A DNA stretch of 27,540 nt. Origin: Brevundimonas sp. (lineage in GTDB: Bacteria > Pseudomonadota > Alphaproteobacteria > Caulobacterales > Caulobacteraceae). The notes beneath the pieces were generated by a model that searched no databases, had not been told where the DNA came from, and was given only the letters and a program-made list of their open reading frames with translations. The stretch spans positions 1 through 27,540 of the forward strand of contig JADCBH010000279.1 in NCBI GenBank assembly GCA_020253595.1, in the 5' to 3' direction. Below are positions 17,842 to 24,804 of the stretch, piece by piece. The first letter of the stretch is position 1. Every line of letters starts with the position of its first letter. The position numbers and the translations under genes are program-made.

Positions 17842-18248
17842 CAGAATGCGAGTCCGGCCGGCAGCGGCGCCGAACCCAGCGCCAGCCGCACGATGAAAAA
17901 GACGCTGGCCGCCGCCAGCAGAAGACAGATCAGGCCAATCAGGCCCGACAGGGCCCGGTTCGAGCCGGGGACATGGATGTAGTCGTCGACGATGACCTTG
18001 GCGCCCATGTTCATATGCCAGATGGAGATCAGCAGGGTCGCCGCCAACAGCGCTGCGTTGACGCGGTTTGAGAACCAATCGAGCGCACCCTCATAGGCCG
18101 TACCGGCGATGGAGAAGCCGCTCCACAGCGCCCACAGCGCCAGGGGAATCAGGATCACCGAGGACAGGCGCTCGGCCGTCCATTCGCCAGCACCGTGCCG
18201 CTCCGACACCTTGACGCCCTTCACGAAGGCCTTGGACGAGCGGCTCAC
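17841..18248 (-). CDS. sdhD: Succinate dehydrogenase membrane anchor subunit D
   Basis: A 135-residue, three-helix anchor of complex II. I use the GTG at 18248, which overlaps the sdhC stop as GTGA, giving VSRSSKAFVKGVKVSERHGAGEW; a frame extending to 18314 lies inside sdhC. Features are the cytoplasmic SERHGAGEWTAERLSS segment, a first helix around ILIPLALWALWSGFSI, then SIWHMNMGAKVIVDDYIH with the likely haem b ligand His and the quinone-site Asp-Tyr. A last helix follows (LSGLIGLICLLLAAASVFFIV). Together with SdhC it binds haem and ubiquinone in the inner membrane. Confidence 0.93.
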   Translation of the reverse strand: MSRSSKAFVKGVKVSERHGAGEWTAERLSSVILIPLALWALWSGFSIAGTAYEGALDWFSNRVNAALLAATLLISIWHMNMGAKVIVDDYIHVPGSNRALSGLIGLICLLLAAASVFFIVRLALGSAPLPAGLAF

Positions 18249-18724
18249 AGGGTCACCTTTCCGGTCGCGAACAGGATGGCCCAGAACCCGACGGCGATGA
18301 TCAACGCGCCCCACAGGCTGAGCCAGGTCAGGCTGGTCGCCGCCTTGGGCGACAGGCCAGAACCGGCGTCCCAGATCAGGTGCCGTATGCCCGCGGTCAG
18401 GTGGTAGGCCGCCGCCAGGGTGATCCCGAACCAGATCAACAGTCCGACGGGCGATCCCATCAGGCCACTGAAGGTCGCATAGGCCTCAGGCCCGAAGGCC
18501 GCAGCCGCCAGCCAGGCCACGAAGAAGACCGATCCCACCGACAGGGCCCCTGCCGCCGCGCGGTTCAGGATCGATCCGGTCATGGTGGCGTGGAAGCGCC
18601 AGACCTGAAGATGGGGGGACAGGGGACGCGGGCGGCCGTTTGGCTGGATCACGAAGCGGCCAGGCTGGTCTCCGGTCGGGTCGTTCGACGTATCGAGCGG
18701 CGCGCCGGGGGAGGCGTTCGACAT
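18245..18724 (-). CDS. sdhC: Succinate dehydrogenase cytochrome b556 subunit
   Basis: A 159-residue SdhC, the first gene of the operon. The family block RPLSPHLQVWRFHATMTGSILNRAAAG, equivalent to the usual SPHLxxYR...SIxHRxTG, contains quinone-site residues. Three hydrophobic helices follow, with the haem ligand region AYHLTAGIRHLIWD. About 35 residues of flexible polar sequence precede the conserved block, somewhat longer than many SdhC proteins. The ATG at 18724 (MSNASPG) is preferred over an in-frame TTG five codons upstream; GAGAA lies before it. The stop overlaps sdhD by 4 bases. Confidence 0.93.
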   Translation of the reverse strand: MSNASPGAPLDTSNDPTGDQPGRFVIQPNGRPRPLSPHLQVWRFHATMTGSILNRAAAGALSVGSVFFVAWLAAAAFGPEAYATFSGLMGSPVGLLIWFGITLAAAYHLTAGIRHLIWDAGSGLSPKAATSLTWLSLWGALIIAVGFWAILFATGKVTL

Positions 18725-18778
18725 GCGAATGGTTCTCAAAAACCTTGGAGGATCAGCCTGTAAGCTGATGCGGGACAG

Positions 18779-18808
18779 GCTTTAGGGAGCATCGCGGGGG
18801 GGTGTCAA
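18779..18808 (-). promoter_or_regulatory. sdhC: Promoter of the sdhCDAB operon
   Basis: On the minus strand TTGACAC (18808-18802) is followed after 15 nt by CCTAAAGC (18786-18779), close to the Caulobacter housekeeping consensus TTGACGS-N10-14-GCTANAWC. It lies about 55 nt upstream of the sdhC ATG. The spacer includes a run of seven C residues. The short leader contains a 6-bp hairpin (ATCAGC/GCTGAT, 18752-18769). Divergent kynA starts at 18946. Confidence 0.6.
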
Positions 18809-18945
18809 CGAACCGACGCGCCGCAGGTCGCGTCGAAGTGAAATCTTCGTGCTTAACGTGGCTTCTACGCCTCTCGAGCCGCCGCCCGGCGCCTTTCGCG
18901 GGCCAAGCCTTGAGACCGGTTGGCGTTCAGCCGATAGAGGCGGTC

Positions 18946-19743
18946 ATGAGCGACAGCGCCGACATGACCTACGCCCGCTATCTGGACCTTGACCGTCTGT
19001 TGGCGGCTCAGAACCCGATCAGCGACCAGCATGATGAAATGCTGTTCGTCATCATCCACCAGGCCAAGGAGCTCTGGCTCAAGCAGATCCTGCATGAAGT
19101 GGCGCTGGCCCAGAGCCTCGTGCGCGCCGGGGACCTGGTACCGGCCTACAAGAGCCTCGCGCGGGTCAGCCGGATCCAGGCCGTGATGACCCAGAGCTGG
19201 GACATCCTCGCTACCATGACGCCGGCCGATTATCTGCGCTTTCGCAGCGTGCTGGGCTCCAGTTCGGGCTTCCAGAGCGACCAGTTTCGGCGTCTTGAGA
19301 CGATGCTGGGCCTGAAAGATCCGAAGTTCCTCGTGTTTCAAGCCGACCGGCCCGACGCCCACGCCGCGCTATCGGAGGCGCTCGCTTCCCCCAGCCTGTA
19401 CGACGACACGCTCGCCCAACTGGCGGCGGCGGGGTTGCCGGTACCCGAGGCGGTGCTGAACCGGGACGTCGCCCAGCCTTACACGCCGTCGGTCGAGGTC
19501 GAGGCCGCCTGGCTTGAGGTCTATCGCGATACCGACCGCTGGTGGGCGCTTTACCAGCTGGCCGAGAAGCTGGTGGATCTGGACGACGCCCTGGTTACCT
19601 GGCGGCACAAGCACGTGGTGACCGTCGAGCGCATCATCGGCAGGCGGCGCGGCACGGGCGGCACCGACGGCGTCGGCTACCTCTCATCCACGCTTCAGCG
19701 CCGGTGCTTTCCGGAGCTCTGGTCGGTCCGCACCCAGCTCTAG
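18946..19743 (+). CDS. kynA: Tryptophan 2,3-dioxygenase
   Basis: A 265-residue haem dioxygenase that opens the tryptophan indole ring to N-formylkynurenine, the first step of the kynurenine pathway. Family blocks are MTYARYLDLDRLLAAQ, DEMLFVIIHQAKELWLKQ (substrate-contacting His38), SSSGFQSDQFRRLE and WRHKHVVTVERIIG (axial haem ligand His223). RGTGGTDGVGYL and FPELWSVRT close the C-terminus. I use the ATG at 18946 with AGAGG about 6 nt upstream; the frame is open further upstream but that part is not family-like. No kynB or kynU lies nearby, so the rest of the pathway is elsewhere or absent. Its TAG stop overlaps the HIT gene stop on the other strand. Confidence 0.95.
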   Translation: MSDSADMTYARYLDLDRLLAAQNPISDQHDEMLFVIIHQAKELWLKQILHEVALAQSLVRAGDLVPAYKSLARVSRIQAVMTQSWDILATMTPADYLRFRSVLGSSSGFQSDQFRRLETMLGLKDPKFLVFQADRPDAHAALSEALASPSLYDDTLAQLAAAGLPVPEAVLNRDVAQPYTPSVEVEAAWLEVYRDTDRWWALYQLAEKLVDLDDALVTWRHKHVVTVERIIGRRRGTGGTDGVGYLSSTLQRRCFPELWSVRTQL

Positions 19744-20171
19744 GGCGGACCAGTCACGTTTTCGGCAATCCGGACAATGGACGCCTGGACCTGGTCGCTC
19801 GTCATACGCACGGCCTCAGGTCGACCCCAGACCGGATCGGGCCAAAGAGGGTCGTCACGACGACGGCCGACCACATGGACGTGCAGCTGAGCCGTGACAT
19901 TGCCAAGCGCTGCGATGTTCAGCTTGTCGATCGGCTGACCTGCCGCCTCGGCCAGTCTGCGGACCAGGGCACCGGCGCGCACAGTCTCTTCCAGCAGCGT
20001 TGCCCGGTCCCGGACCGGGAGTTGCTCGATTTCAGTCACGCCTTCGATCCGCGGGATCAGGATCAACCACGGGAACCGGGCATCATCCTGCAGGCGAACA
20101 TGGCACAGAGGCCAGTCCACGGCGAAGACCGACCCGGCGTCGAACGCCGGGTCAGGACGAAACCCAGACAC
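19740..20171 (-). CDS. HIT-family protein
   Basis: A 143-residue histidine-triad superfamily protein. It shows the proteobacterial subgroup blocks CHVRLQDDARFPWLILIPR, NIAALGNVTAQLHVHVVGRRRDDPLWPDPVWG. The triad reads HVHVV, so the third His of the canonical HxHxH is replaced by Val, while the catalytic second His is retained. HIT proteins hydrolyse or transfer nucleotide phosphoramidates or dinucleotides; activity here is uncertain. The start is GTG at 20171, 2 nt after the stop of the SIMPL-domain gene, so it is probably translationally coupled. The gene is convergent with kynA, sharing the palindromic CTAG as stop codons. Confidence 0.88.
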   Translation of the reverse strand: MSGFRPDPAFDAGSVFAVDWPLCHVRLQDDARFPWLILIPRIEGVTEIEQLPVRDRATLLEETVRAGALVRRLAEAAGQPIDKLNIAALGNVTAQLHVHVVGRRRDDPLWPDPVWGRPEAVRMTSDQVQASIVRIAENVTGPP

Positions 20172-20173
20172 GG

Positions 20174-21067
20174 TCAGTTGAGCCCGTAAACCACGCAGGC
20201 CTGGTCGGTCAGCACCTGCAGCGGTGGCTGCAAGGCCAGTCGCGCCGCCTCGATCTGGGCCTCCGACGGCGCCTGTCCCGGCGCTGGGGGTGGGGGCGGA
20301 GGCGGAGGAGCCATGGCCATCATCCGGCTACCGGACATCACGATCTCGGAATCCACCGTCGTCGCCTGACCGCCCCCGCCGCCATAGGACGGCCAGCCCG
20401 CCAGCACGTCGGTCTGACAGGCCCGGCCGGTGGGATCGATGACCCGGACCGAGCCCAGGTTGGCACCAGCGTTTCGGGCTGCATTCTCGGCCCGGGTCCG
20501 AGCGTCCCTCATGGCGGCGGCGGCAAGGTTGGTCTTGGCGACGTTGTCGGGTTCAAGCTGGAAATAGACCTGGCCGATCGATGCCGGCTGGGAGGCGACG
20601 ACCGTCGCATAAACCCGCTCCAGCACCGCCACGTCGCGCACCTGGACCTGAATGGTGGCCTGGGCCTGATAGCGCTCGATCCGGTCGGGCCTCATGTTGT
20701 CGCGGAGCACCCCGTTCTCGTCGCGGTACTGGTCGTAAAGAGGTTGGGTCGACAGGGTCGTCTCGACCCGAACGTTTTCAATGCCATAGGCCGCCAGCGT
20801 CTGGCTCAGCGCCCGGATCTGATTGGCGGCCTGCCGGGAAGCCTCGGCGACGCTGCGATCCACGGTCTGGAAGCTGGCCGAGAACTGTGCCCGGTTGGCC
20901 GGCAGTTCGACCCGCACATAACCGATGGAGGCGATGACCGGGTCGCGCATCCACCACGGGGCGGGAACGTACTGCTGTCCGATGATCGCCGGAGGCGTCT
21001 GGGCGAGCGCGGGCACCGCCAGGCTGCCCACGACAAGGGCGAGCGCGGGGATCAGAAGGCGTTTCAT
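20174..21067 (-). CDS. SIMPL domain (DUF541) exported protein
   Basis: A 297-residue protein with a clear signal peptide (MKRLLIPALALVVGSLAVPALA) and a SIMPL/DUF541 domain. Typical elements are IASIGYVRVELPANRAQFSASFQT, the helix-strand repeat YGIENVRVETTLSTQPLYDQYRDENG, YQAQATIQVQVRD, and FQLEPDNVAKTNLAAAAMRDARTRAENAARNAGANLG. Near the C-terminus is a stretch of nine prolines followed by a helical tail with a Cys (DQACVVYG). Members such as E. coli YggE are periplasmic and loosely linked to stress protection; the function is otherwise unknown. The ATG at 21067 has GGAGAG upstream. It leads into the HIT gene. Confidence 0.88.
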   Translation of the reverse strand: MKRLLIPALALVVGSLAVPALAQTPPAIIGQQYVPAPWWMRDPVIASIGYVRVELPANRAQFSASFQTVDRSVAEASRQAANQIRALSQTLAAYGIENVRVETTLSTQPLYDQYRDENGVLRDNMRPDRIERYQAQATIQVQVRDVAVLERVYATVVASQPASIGQVYFQLEPDNVAKTNLAAAAMRDARTRAENAARNAGANLGSVRVIDPTGRACQTDVLAGWPSYGGGGGQATTVDSEIVMSGSRMMAMAPPPPPPPPAPGQAPSEAQIEAARLALQPPLQVLTDQACVVYGLN

Positions 21068-21153
21068 CGAGATCTCTCCATCAGGGCCATGACCCTGACG
21101 AGCGGCCGGACGGATGTCAAAACCGTGGCGACGCCTCAGCCCGTCAGGGACCG

Positions 21154-21537
21154 TCAGGCGACCGTAGCGCCTGTCATCAGGAAGGCATTCAGCTTGTTGC
21201 CGTCCGGATCGCGGAAATAGGCGGCGTAGAAGGTATCGCCGCGCGGCCCCGGAGGCCCCTCGCACGACCCGCCATGCGCCAGGGCGATGGCGTGGAGCCG
21301 ATCGACCTGGTCGCGGTCCTTCGCCTCTAGCGCCACCATCACTCCGTTGCCGACCGAGGCCGCCTGGCCGTCGAACGGCTTGGTCAGGCCGATCCCGGCC
21401 GAACCGCCGGGGGCTCCCCAGGCGATGTAGGTCGGCCATTCCATCATCCGCGACGTCCCCAGCTCGGCGGCGATGGCGTCATAGAAGAACGCCGCCCGCT
21501 CCAGGTCGTTCGTTCCCAGTGTCACATAGCCGATCAT
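21154..21537 (-). CDS. VOC-family (glyoxalase/bleomycin-resistance fold) protein
   Basis: A 127-residue protein with the two beta-alpha-beta-beta-beta units of the vicinal oxygen chelate fold: GYVTLGTNDLERAAFFYDAIAAELG at the start and GDTFYAAYFRDPDGNKLNAFL at the end. The C-terminal FRDPDGNKL is characteristic of glyoxalase-like members. The ATG at 21537 (MIGYVTLG) is preferred because GGGAGAG lies just upstream; an in-frame start 13 codons earlier adds non-family residues. Substrate cannot be deduced. It is divergent from mdh. Confidence 0.88.
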   Translation of the reverse strand: MIGYVTLGTNDLERAAFFYDAIAAELGTSRMMEWPTYIAWGAPGGSAGIGLTKPFDGQAASVGNGVMVALEAKDRDQVDRLHAIALAHGGSCEGPPGPRGDTFYAAYFRDPDGNKLNAFLMTGATVA

Positions 21538-21609
21538 GATTTCTCTCCCTCTCGTCGCTTCACTTGGCACGAACAAATCATGAACACAAGCCGCCGGTCC
21601 ACCCTCGTC

Positions 21610-21638
21610 TTGCCGCGCCGGTTCCCTGCGGCTAGACC
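21610..21638 (+). promoter_or_regulatory. mdh: Promoter of mdh
   Basis: TTGCCGC at 21610-21616 is followed after exactly 14 nt by GCTAGACC at 21631-21638. This matches the Caulobacter housekeeping consensus TTGACGS-N10-14-GCTANAWC at all but two defined positions. It would give a leader of about 40 nt before the mdh ATG at 21687. Confidence 0.6.
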
Positions 21639-21686
21639 GCCCGCCAATCGCTTTTTCACAACGTAACCGACCTCGGAGACCGCCTC

Positions 21687-22649
21687 ATGGCCCGCGCGAA
21701 AATCGCCCTCATCGGCGCCGGAATGATCGGCGGCACCCTGGCCCACGTCGCAGCGCGCGAGGCGCTCGGCGACGTCATCCTGTTCGACATCGCCGAAGGC
21801 ACCCCCCAGGGCAAGGCGCTGGACATCGCCGAGGCCTCTGCGGTCTTCGGTGCCGACGTGGCGCTCAAGGGTGCCAACGACTACGCCGACATCGCGGGCG
21901 CTGACGTCTGCATCGTGACCGCCGGCGTGCCGCGCAAGCCCGGGATGAGCCGCGACGACCTGATCGGCATCAACCTGAAGGTCATGAAGGCCGTGGGCGA
22001 GGGCATCAGGACGCATGCCCCGAACGCCTTTGTCATCTGCATCACCAACCCGCTGGATGCCATGGTGTGGGCGCTGCAGAAGTTCTCGGGCCTGCCCAAG
22101 GAGAAGGTCGTCGGCATGGCCGGCGTGCTGGATTCGGCCCGTTTCGCCTACTTCCTTGCCGAAAAGACCGGCGTGTCGGTCCAGGACATCCACGCCTGGA
22201 CGCTGGGCGGTCACGGCGACGACATGGTGCCGATGGTGCGCCACTCGACCGTGGGCGGCCTGCCCCTGCCCGACGCCGTCGCGGCCGGCTTCATGACCCA
22301 GGACGAGCTGGACGCCATCGTCGAGCGCACGCGCAAGGGTGGCGGCGAGATCGTGGCCCTTCTGAAGACTGGCTCGGCCTTCTACGCCCCGGCCGAGAGC
22401 GCCATCGCCATGGCCAGGTCCTACCTGCTCGATGAGAAGCGCGTCCTGCCCTGCGCCGTCTGGCTGTCGGGCGAATACGGCCTGTCGGACCTCTACGTCG
22501 GCGTGCCCGCCCTGCTGGGTGCCGGTGGCGTCGAGAAGATCATCGAGTTCACGACCAACGACGAGGAAAAGGCCATGCTGGCCAAATCCGTCGCCTCGGT
22601 TCAGGGCCTGATCCAGGCCTGCAAGGACATCGACGCCTCGCTCGTCTGA
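21687..22649 (+). CDS. mdh: Malate dehydrogenase (NAD-dependent)
   Basis: A 320-residue LDH-like malate dehydrogenase that converts malate to oxaloacetate in the TCA cycle. The nucleotide-binding GAGMIGG is at 10-16, followed by an acidic residue for NAD (ILFDIAEG). Substrate arginines are Arg83 and Arg89 in VPRKPGMSRDD, and Arg152 in DSARF. The catalytic Asp149 and His176 (GGHGDDM) are present, and Asn121 lies in ITNPLDAM. Arg83 at the specificity loop fits malate rather than lactate. Length is normal. CGGAG precedes the ATG, and a good promoter (21610-21638) and terminator (22665-22704) make it a single-gene unit. Confidence 0.97.
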   Translation: MARAKIALIGAGMIGGTLAHVAAREALGDVILFDIAEGTPQGKALDIAEASAVFGADVALKGANDYADIAGADVCIVTAGVPRKPGMSRDDLIGINLKVMKAVGEGIRTHAPNAFVICITNPLDAMVWALQKFSGLPKEKVVGMAGVLDSARFAYFLAEKTGVSVQDIHAWTLGGHGDDMVPMVRHSTVGGLPLPDAVAAGFMTQDELDAIVERTRKGGGEIVALLKTGSAFYAPAESAIAMARSYLLDEKRVLPCAVWLSGEYGLSDLYVGVPALLGAGGVEKIIEFTTNDEEKAMLAKSVASVQGLIQACKDIDASLV

Positions 22650-22664
22650 TCGCCAGTCGAAGAC

Positions 22665-22704
22665 GCCGGCGTCACGTCCGTCGGGACGCCGCGCCGGCTC
22701 TTTT
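22665..22704 (+). terminator. Rho-independent terminator of mdh
   Basis: Arms GCCGGCG (22665-22671) and CGCCGGC (22692-22698) form a 7-bp outer stem, with an inner stem (ACGTCC/GGGACG) in the intervening 20 nt. TCTTTTC follows directly. It lies 15 nt after the mdh stop and abuts the 3' end of the convergent Trm112-like gene. Confidence 0.75.
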
Positions 22705-22706
22705 CG

Positions 22707-22901
22707 CTACTCCAGCGAACGCGCCTCTTCCGCCAGCATGATCGGCACGCCGTCGCGGATGGGGAAGGCCAGCTTGGCCCCCTTGGAGATCAGCTCGTTG
22801 GCGGCGCGGTCGTAGTCCAGCCGGCCGCGCGTGACGGGGCACACCAGAACCTCCAGCAGACGGGGATCGACCGAAACGGGGGTGTGGAAGGCGTCGCTCA
22901 T
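22707..22901 (-). CDS. Trm112-family small protein
   Basis: A 64-residue protein of the Trm112/UPF0434 family. Its core is VDPRLLEVLVCPVTRGRLDYD, then ELISKGAKLAFPIRDGVPIMLAEEAR. Bacterial members are related to the zinc-knuckle partner subunit of methyltransferases. Here the usual CPxC pair is reduced to a single Cys (CPVTRG), so zinc binding is doubtful. The ATG at 22901 is used (MSDAFHTPVSVD); an earlier in-frame start at 22928 adds nine atypical residues. It is divergent from hisN and convergent with mdh. Confidence 0.85.
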   Translation of the reverse strand: MSDAFHTPVSVDPRLLEVLVCPVTRGRLDYDRAANELISKGAKLAFPIRDGVPIMLAEEARSLE

Positions 22902-22980
22902 CACTGGACCTGACGGATTGGAGATCATTGGCCGTCACGATACACGAGCGCTCCGCCTGCGCCCAACCCCGGACCTGCGA

Positions 22981-23766
22981 ATGACTGAATACGAAGCCTT
23001 CGCTCTGGAACTGGCCGCAGAGGCTGCGCGCGTGACGCTGCCGCTGTTCCGAAACGAGGCGGCAGCGGAAAACAAGGCCGGCGAAGGCGCATTCGATCCG
23101 GTGACGGAAGCGGACCGGGGCGCGGAAGCCGCGATCCGGCGACTGATCGAGACGCGCTATCCCGAGCACGGCGTGATCGGCGAGGAGTATGGCGAGGACC
23201 GGCCGGACGCCGAGCATGTCTGGGTCCTGGATCCGGTCGACGGTACCCGCGCCTTCATCTCGGGCTTGCCGCTCTGGACGACGCTGATCGCGCTGAGACA
23301 GGCGGCGCGGCCCATCATCGGCGTGATCGCCCAACCCTATCTGGACGAGGTCTTTCTGGGCGGTCCTTCGGGTGCACGCCTGATCTCACGCGGCGCGGAA
23401 CAGTCGATCCGCGTGCGGTCCTGCGAAAGACTGACCGAGGCGGTGATCGCGACGACCGACCCTGACCTGTTCACCCCGCCCGAGTTCGGGGCCTGGACCC
23501 AGGTGCGGGCGGCGGCACGGCTGGCCCGGTTCGGGTGCGACGCCTATGCCTATGCCATGGTGGCCATGGGTCGGATCGACATGGTGGCCGAAACCGGCCT
23601 CAAGATCTGGGACTGGTCCGCCCTGGTTCCGGTGGTCGAGGCCGCCGGCGGGCAGGTGACGGACTGGACTGGCCTACCCCCGTCCGGCGATGGGCGCATC
23701 ATCGCTGTCGGAGATGACAGGGTCCGCGACGACGCCCTCGTCGCCTTCCGGCGCGGGGTCCGCTGA
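22981..23766 (+). CDS. hisN: Inositol monophosphatase-family histidinol-phosphatase
   Basis: A 261-residue IMPase-fold phosphatase. The metal-binding motifs are GEEYG, DPVDGTRAF (DPxDGT) and WDWSALVPVVEAAGG (the WDxxA-like second signature). The sequence VIGEEYGEDRPDAEHVWVLDPVDGTRAFISGLPLW fits the HisN-type histidinol-phosphatases of alphaproteobacteria and actinobacteria, which dephosphorylate histidinol phosphate in histidine synthesis. Related inositol or PAP phosphatases cannot be excluded on sequence alone. The ATG at 22981 begins the conserved domain; an open frame further upstream overlaps the Trm112 gene and is not used. Its last 93 bases are antisense to the hydrolase gene. Confidence 0.85.
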   Translation: MTEYEAFALELAAEAARVTLPLFRNEAAAENKAGEGAFDPVTEADRGAEAAIRRLIETRYPEHGVIGEEYGEDRPDAEHVWVLDPVDGTRAFISGLPLWTTLIALRQAARPIIGVIAQPYLDEVFLGGPSGARLISRGAEQSIRVRSCERLTEAVIATTDPDLFTPPEFGAWTQVRAAARLARFGCDAYAYAMVAMGRIDMVAETGLKIWDWSALVPVVEAAGGQVTDWTGLPPSGDGRIIAVGDDRVRDDALVAFRRGVR

Positions 23767-24804
23767 GGCCGGGGCCGCGGTGGCCTCGGTCGGCACCGCC
23801 GACGCCAGCGGCGCGAGATCGTTTACCGGGGAGACGTAGTCGGCCATGGCGTCGAACTCGTTCAGGAAGACCGCGCGCATCTCGTCGGTCTCCATGATCA
23901 CTTCATGCTTGGCGCCCGCCACCTCGACATAGCGGCCGCGCCCCAGCAGCTTGGCGGCCCAGCGATTGGTCTGCTTCCACACCCGGTCGTCCTCGCCCGA
24001 CTGCACGACGGTGCAGGGGATCAGAACCGACTTGAGGGCCTTGGGCTTCAGCACCCGCTCCCCGGCGTCCAGCGCGAAGGCCAGCCAGCCCCAGGTCGGG
24101 CCGCCGACCGCCAGGTGGGGGCAGGCGAACAGTTGCTGGCGCCACAGCTCGTACCGGGTCTGGTCGGACGTCAGGGCGTCCTTTTCGAAGGTGTGGTCGA
24201 AGGGATCGTCGGGGTCGTCCAGTACGAAATCGCCCGCCTTGCCGTGGCGCACGTTCCAGCGCACTGCCAGCTTGACTGACCACATCGACCGCTTGCCGGT
24301 CTTCACCCGCAGCATCGGGCTGGACAGGACAGCACCGGCGAAGCGGCTTTCGCCGGCCTGGAGCGTCAGGAGGTTCAACGCGCCGCCCATCGAGTGGCCA
24401 ACCATGACCCAGGGCTTTGGCGCGCGGGCTTCGAAAGCGTCCATCAGCCGCGCGTAGTCATCCAGGAACTCCTCGACGGCGCGGGCGTGGCCCTTGAGGC
24501 GGTCGGGCAGCAGGCGCGCCGACAGCCCCTGGCCGCGCCAGTCATGGGCAAGCACGCACCAGCCGCGGGCAAGAAAGTTTCCGATCAGCTCGAAGTACTT
24601 CTCGATCGGTTCGGTGCGCCCTGGAGACAGAACCACCGTGCCACGAGGCCTGGCCGCGACAAGCGCCGAAGGGGTCCAGAAGGCGGCGCGCAGGCGTAGC
24701 CCGCCGGCGCCCCGGAACCACTCGCCCTGACCGCCAGGTGGGGCGGCGGCTCCAGGAACCCCCATCAGGGGCGCATTGGCGGCGAAGGCGGCGGCGCGGG
24801 TCAC
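23674..24804 (-). CDS. Alpha/beta hydrolase, monoacylglycerol lipase/lysophospholipase-like
   Basis: A 376-residue serine hydrolase of the PldB-like 'serine aminopeptidase S33' group. It has GTVVLSPGRTEPIEKYFELIGNFLARGW, the oxyanion region DWRGQGLS, the nucleophile elbow GHSMGG (Ser138), CTVVQSGEDDRV (acid) and AGAKHEVIMETDEMR (His). No signal peptide is obvious. The domain ends near EFDAMADYVSP; the remaining ~50 residues are an Ala/Pro/Asp-rich tail, the last 30 of which are encoded antisense to hisN. Its GTG start at 24804 overlaps the stop of the methyltransferase gene upstream by 4 bases as GTGA. Natural substrates are unknown; lysolipids are plausible. Confidence 0.88.
   Translation of the reverse strand: MTRAAAFAANAPLMGVPGAAAPPGGQGEWFRGAGGLRLRAAFWTPSALVAARPRGTVVLSPGRTEPIEKYFELIGNFLARGWCVLAHDWRGQGLSARLLPDRLKGHARAVEEFLDDYARLMDAFEARAPKPWVMVGHSMGGALNLLTLQAGESRFAGAVLSSPMLRVKTGKRSMWSVKLAVRWNVRHGKAGDFVLDDPDDPFDHTFEKDALTSDQTRYELWRQQLFACPHLAVGGPTWGWLAFALDAGERVLKPKALKSVLIPCTVVQSGEDDRVWKQTNRWAAKLLGRGRYVEVAGAKHEVIMETDEMRAVFLNEFDAMADYVSPVNDLAPLASAVPTEATAAPASADPAPEGDEGVVADPVISDSDDAPIAGRG

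Noticed and set aside
17842..18078. N-terminal extension of sdhA upstream of MASSYQF
   Set aside because: The added residues are the sdhD region read in another frame. The ATG at 17841 overlaps the sdhD stop as expected for the operon and matches the usual SdhA start.
21068..21439. Long upstream extension of the SIMPL gene into the VOC gene region
   Set aside because: The signal peptide begins at the ATG at 21067 with a good ribosome binding site; the extension is the VOC gene in another frame.
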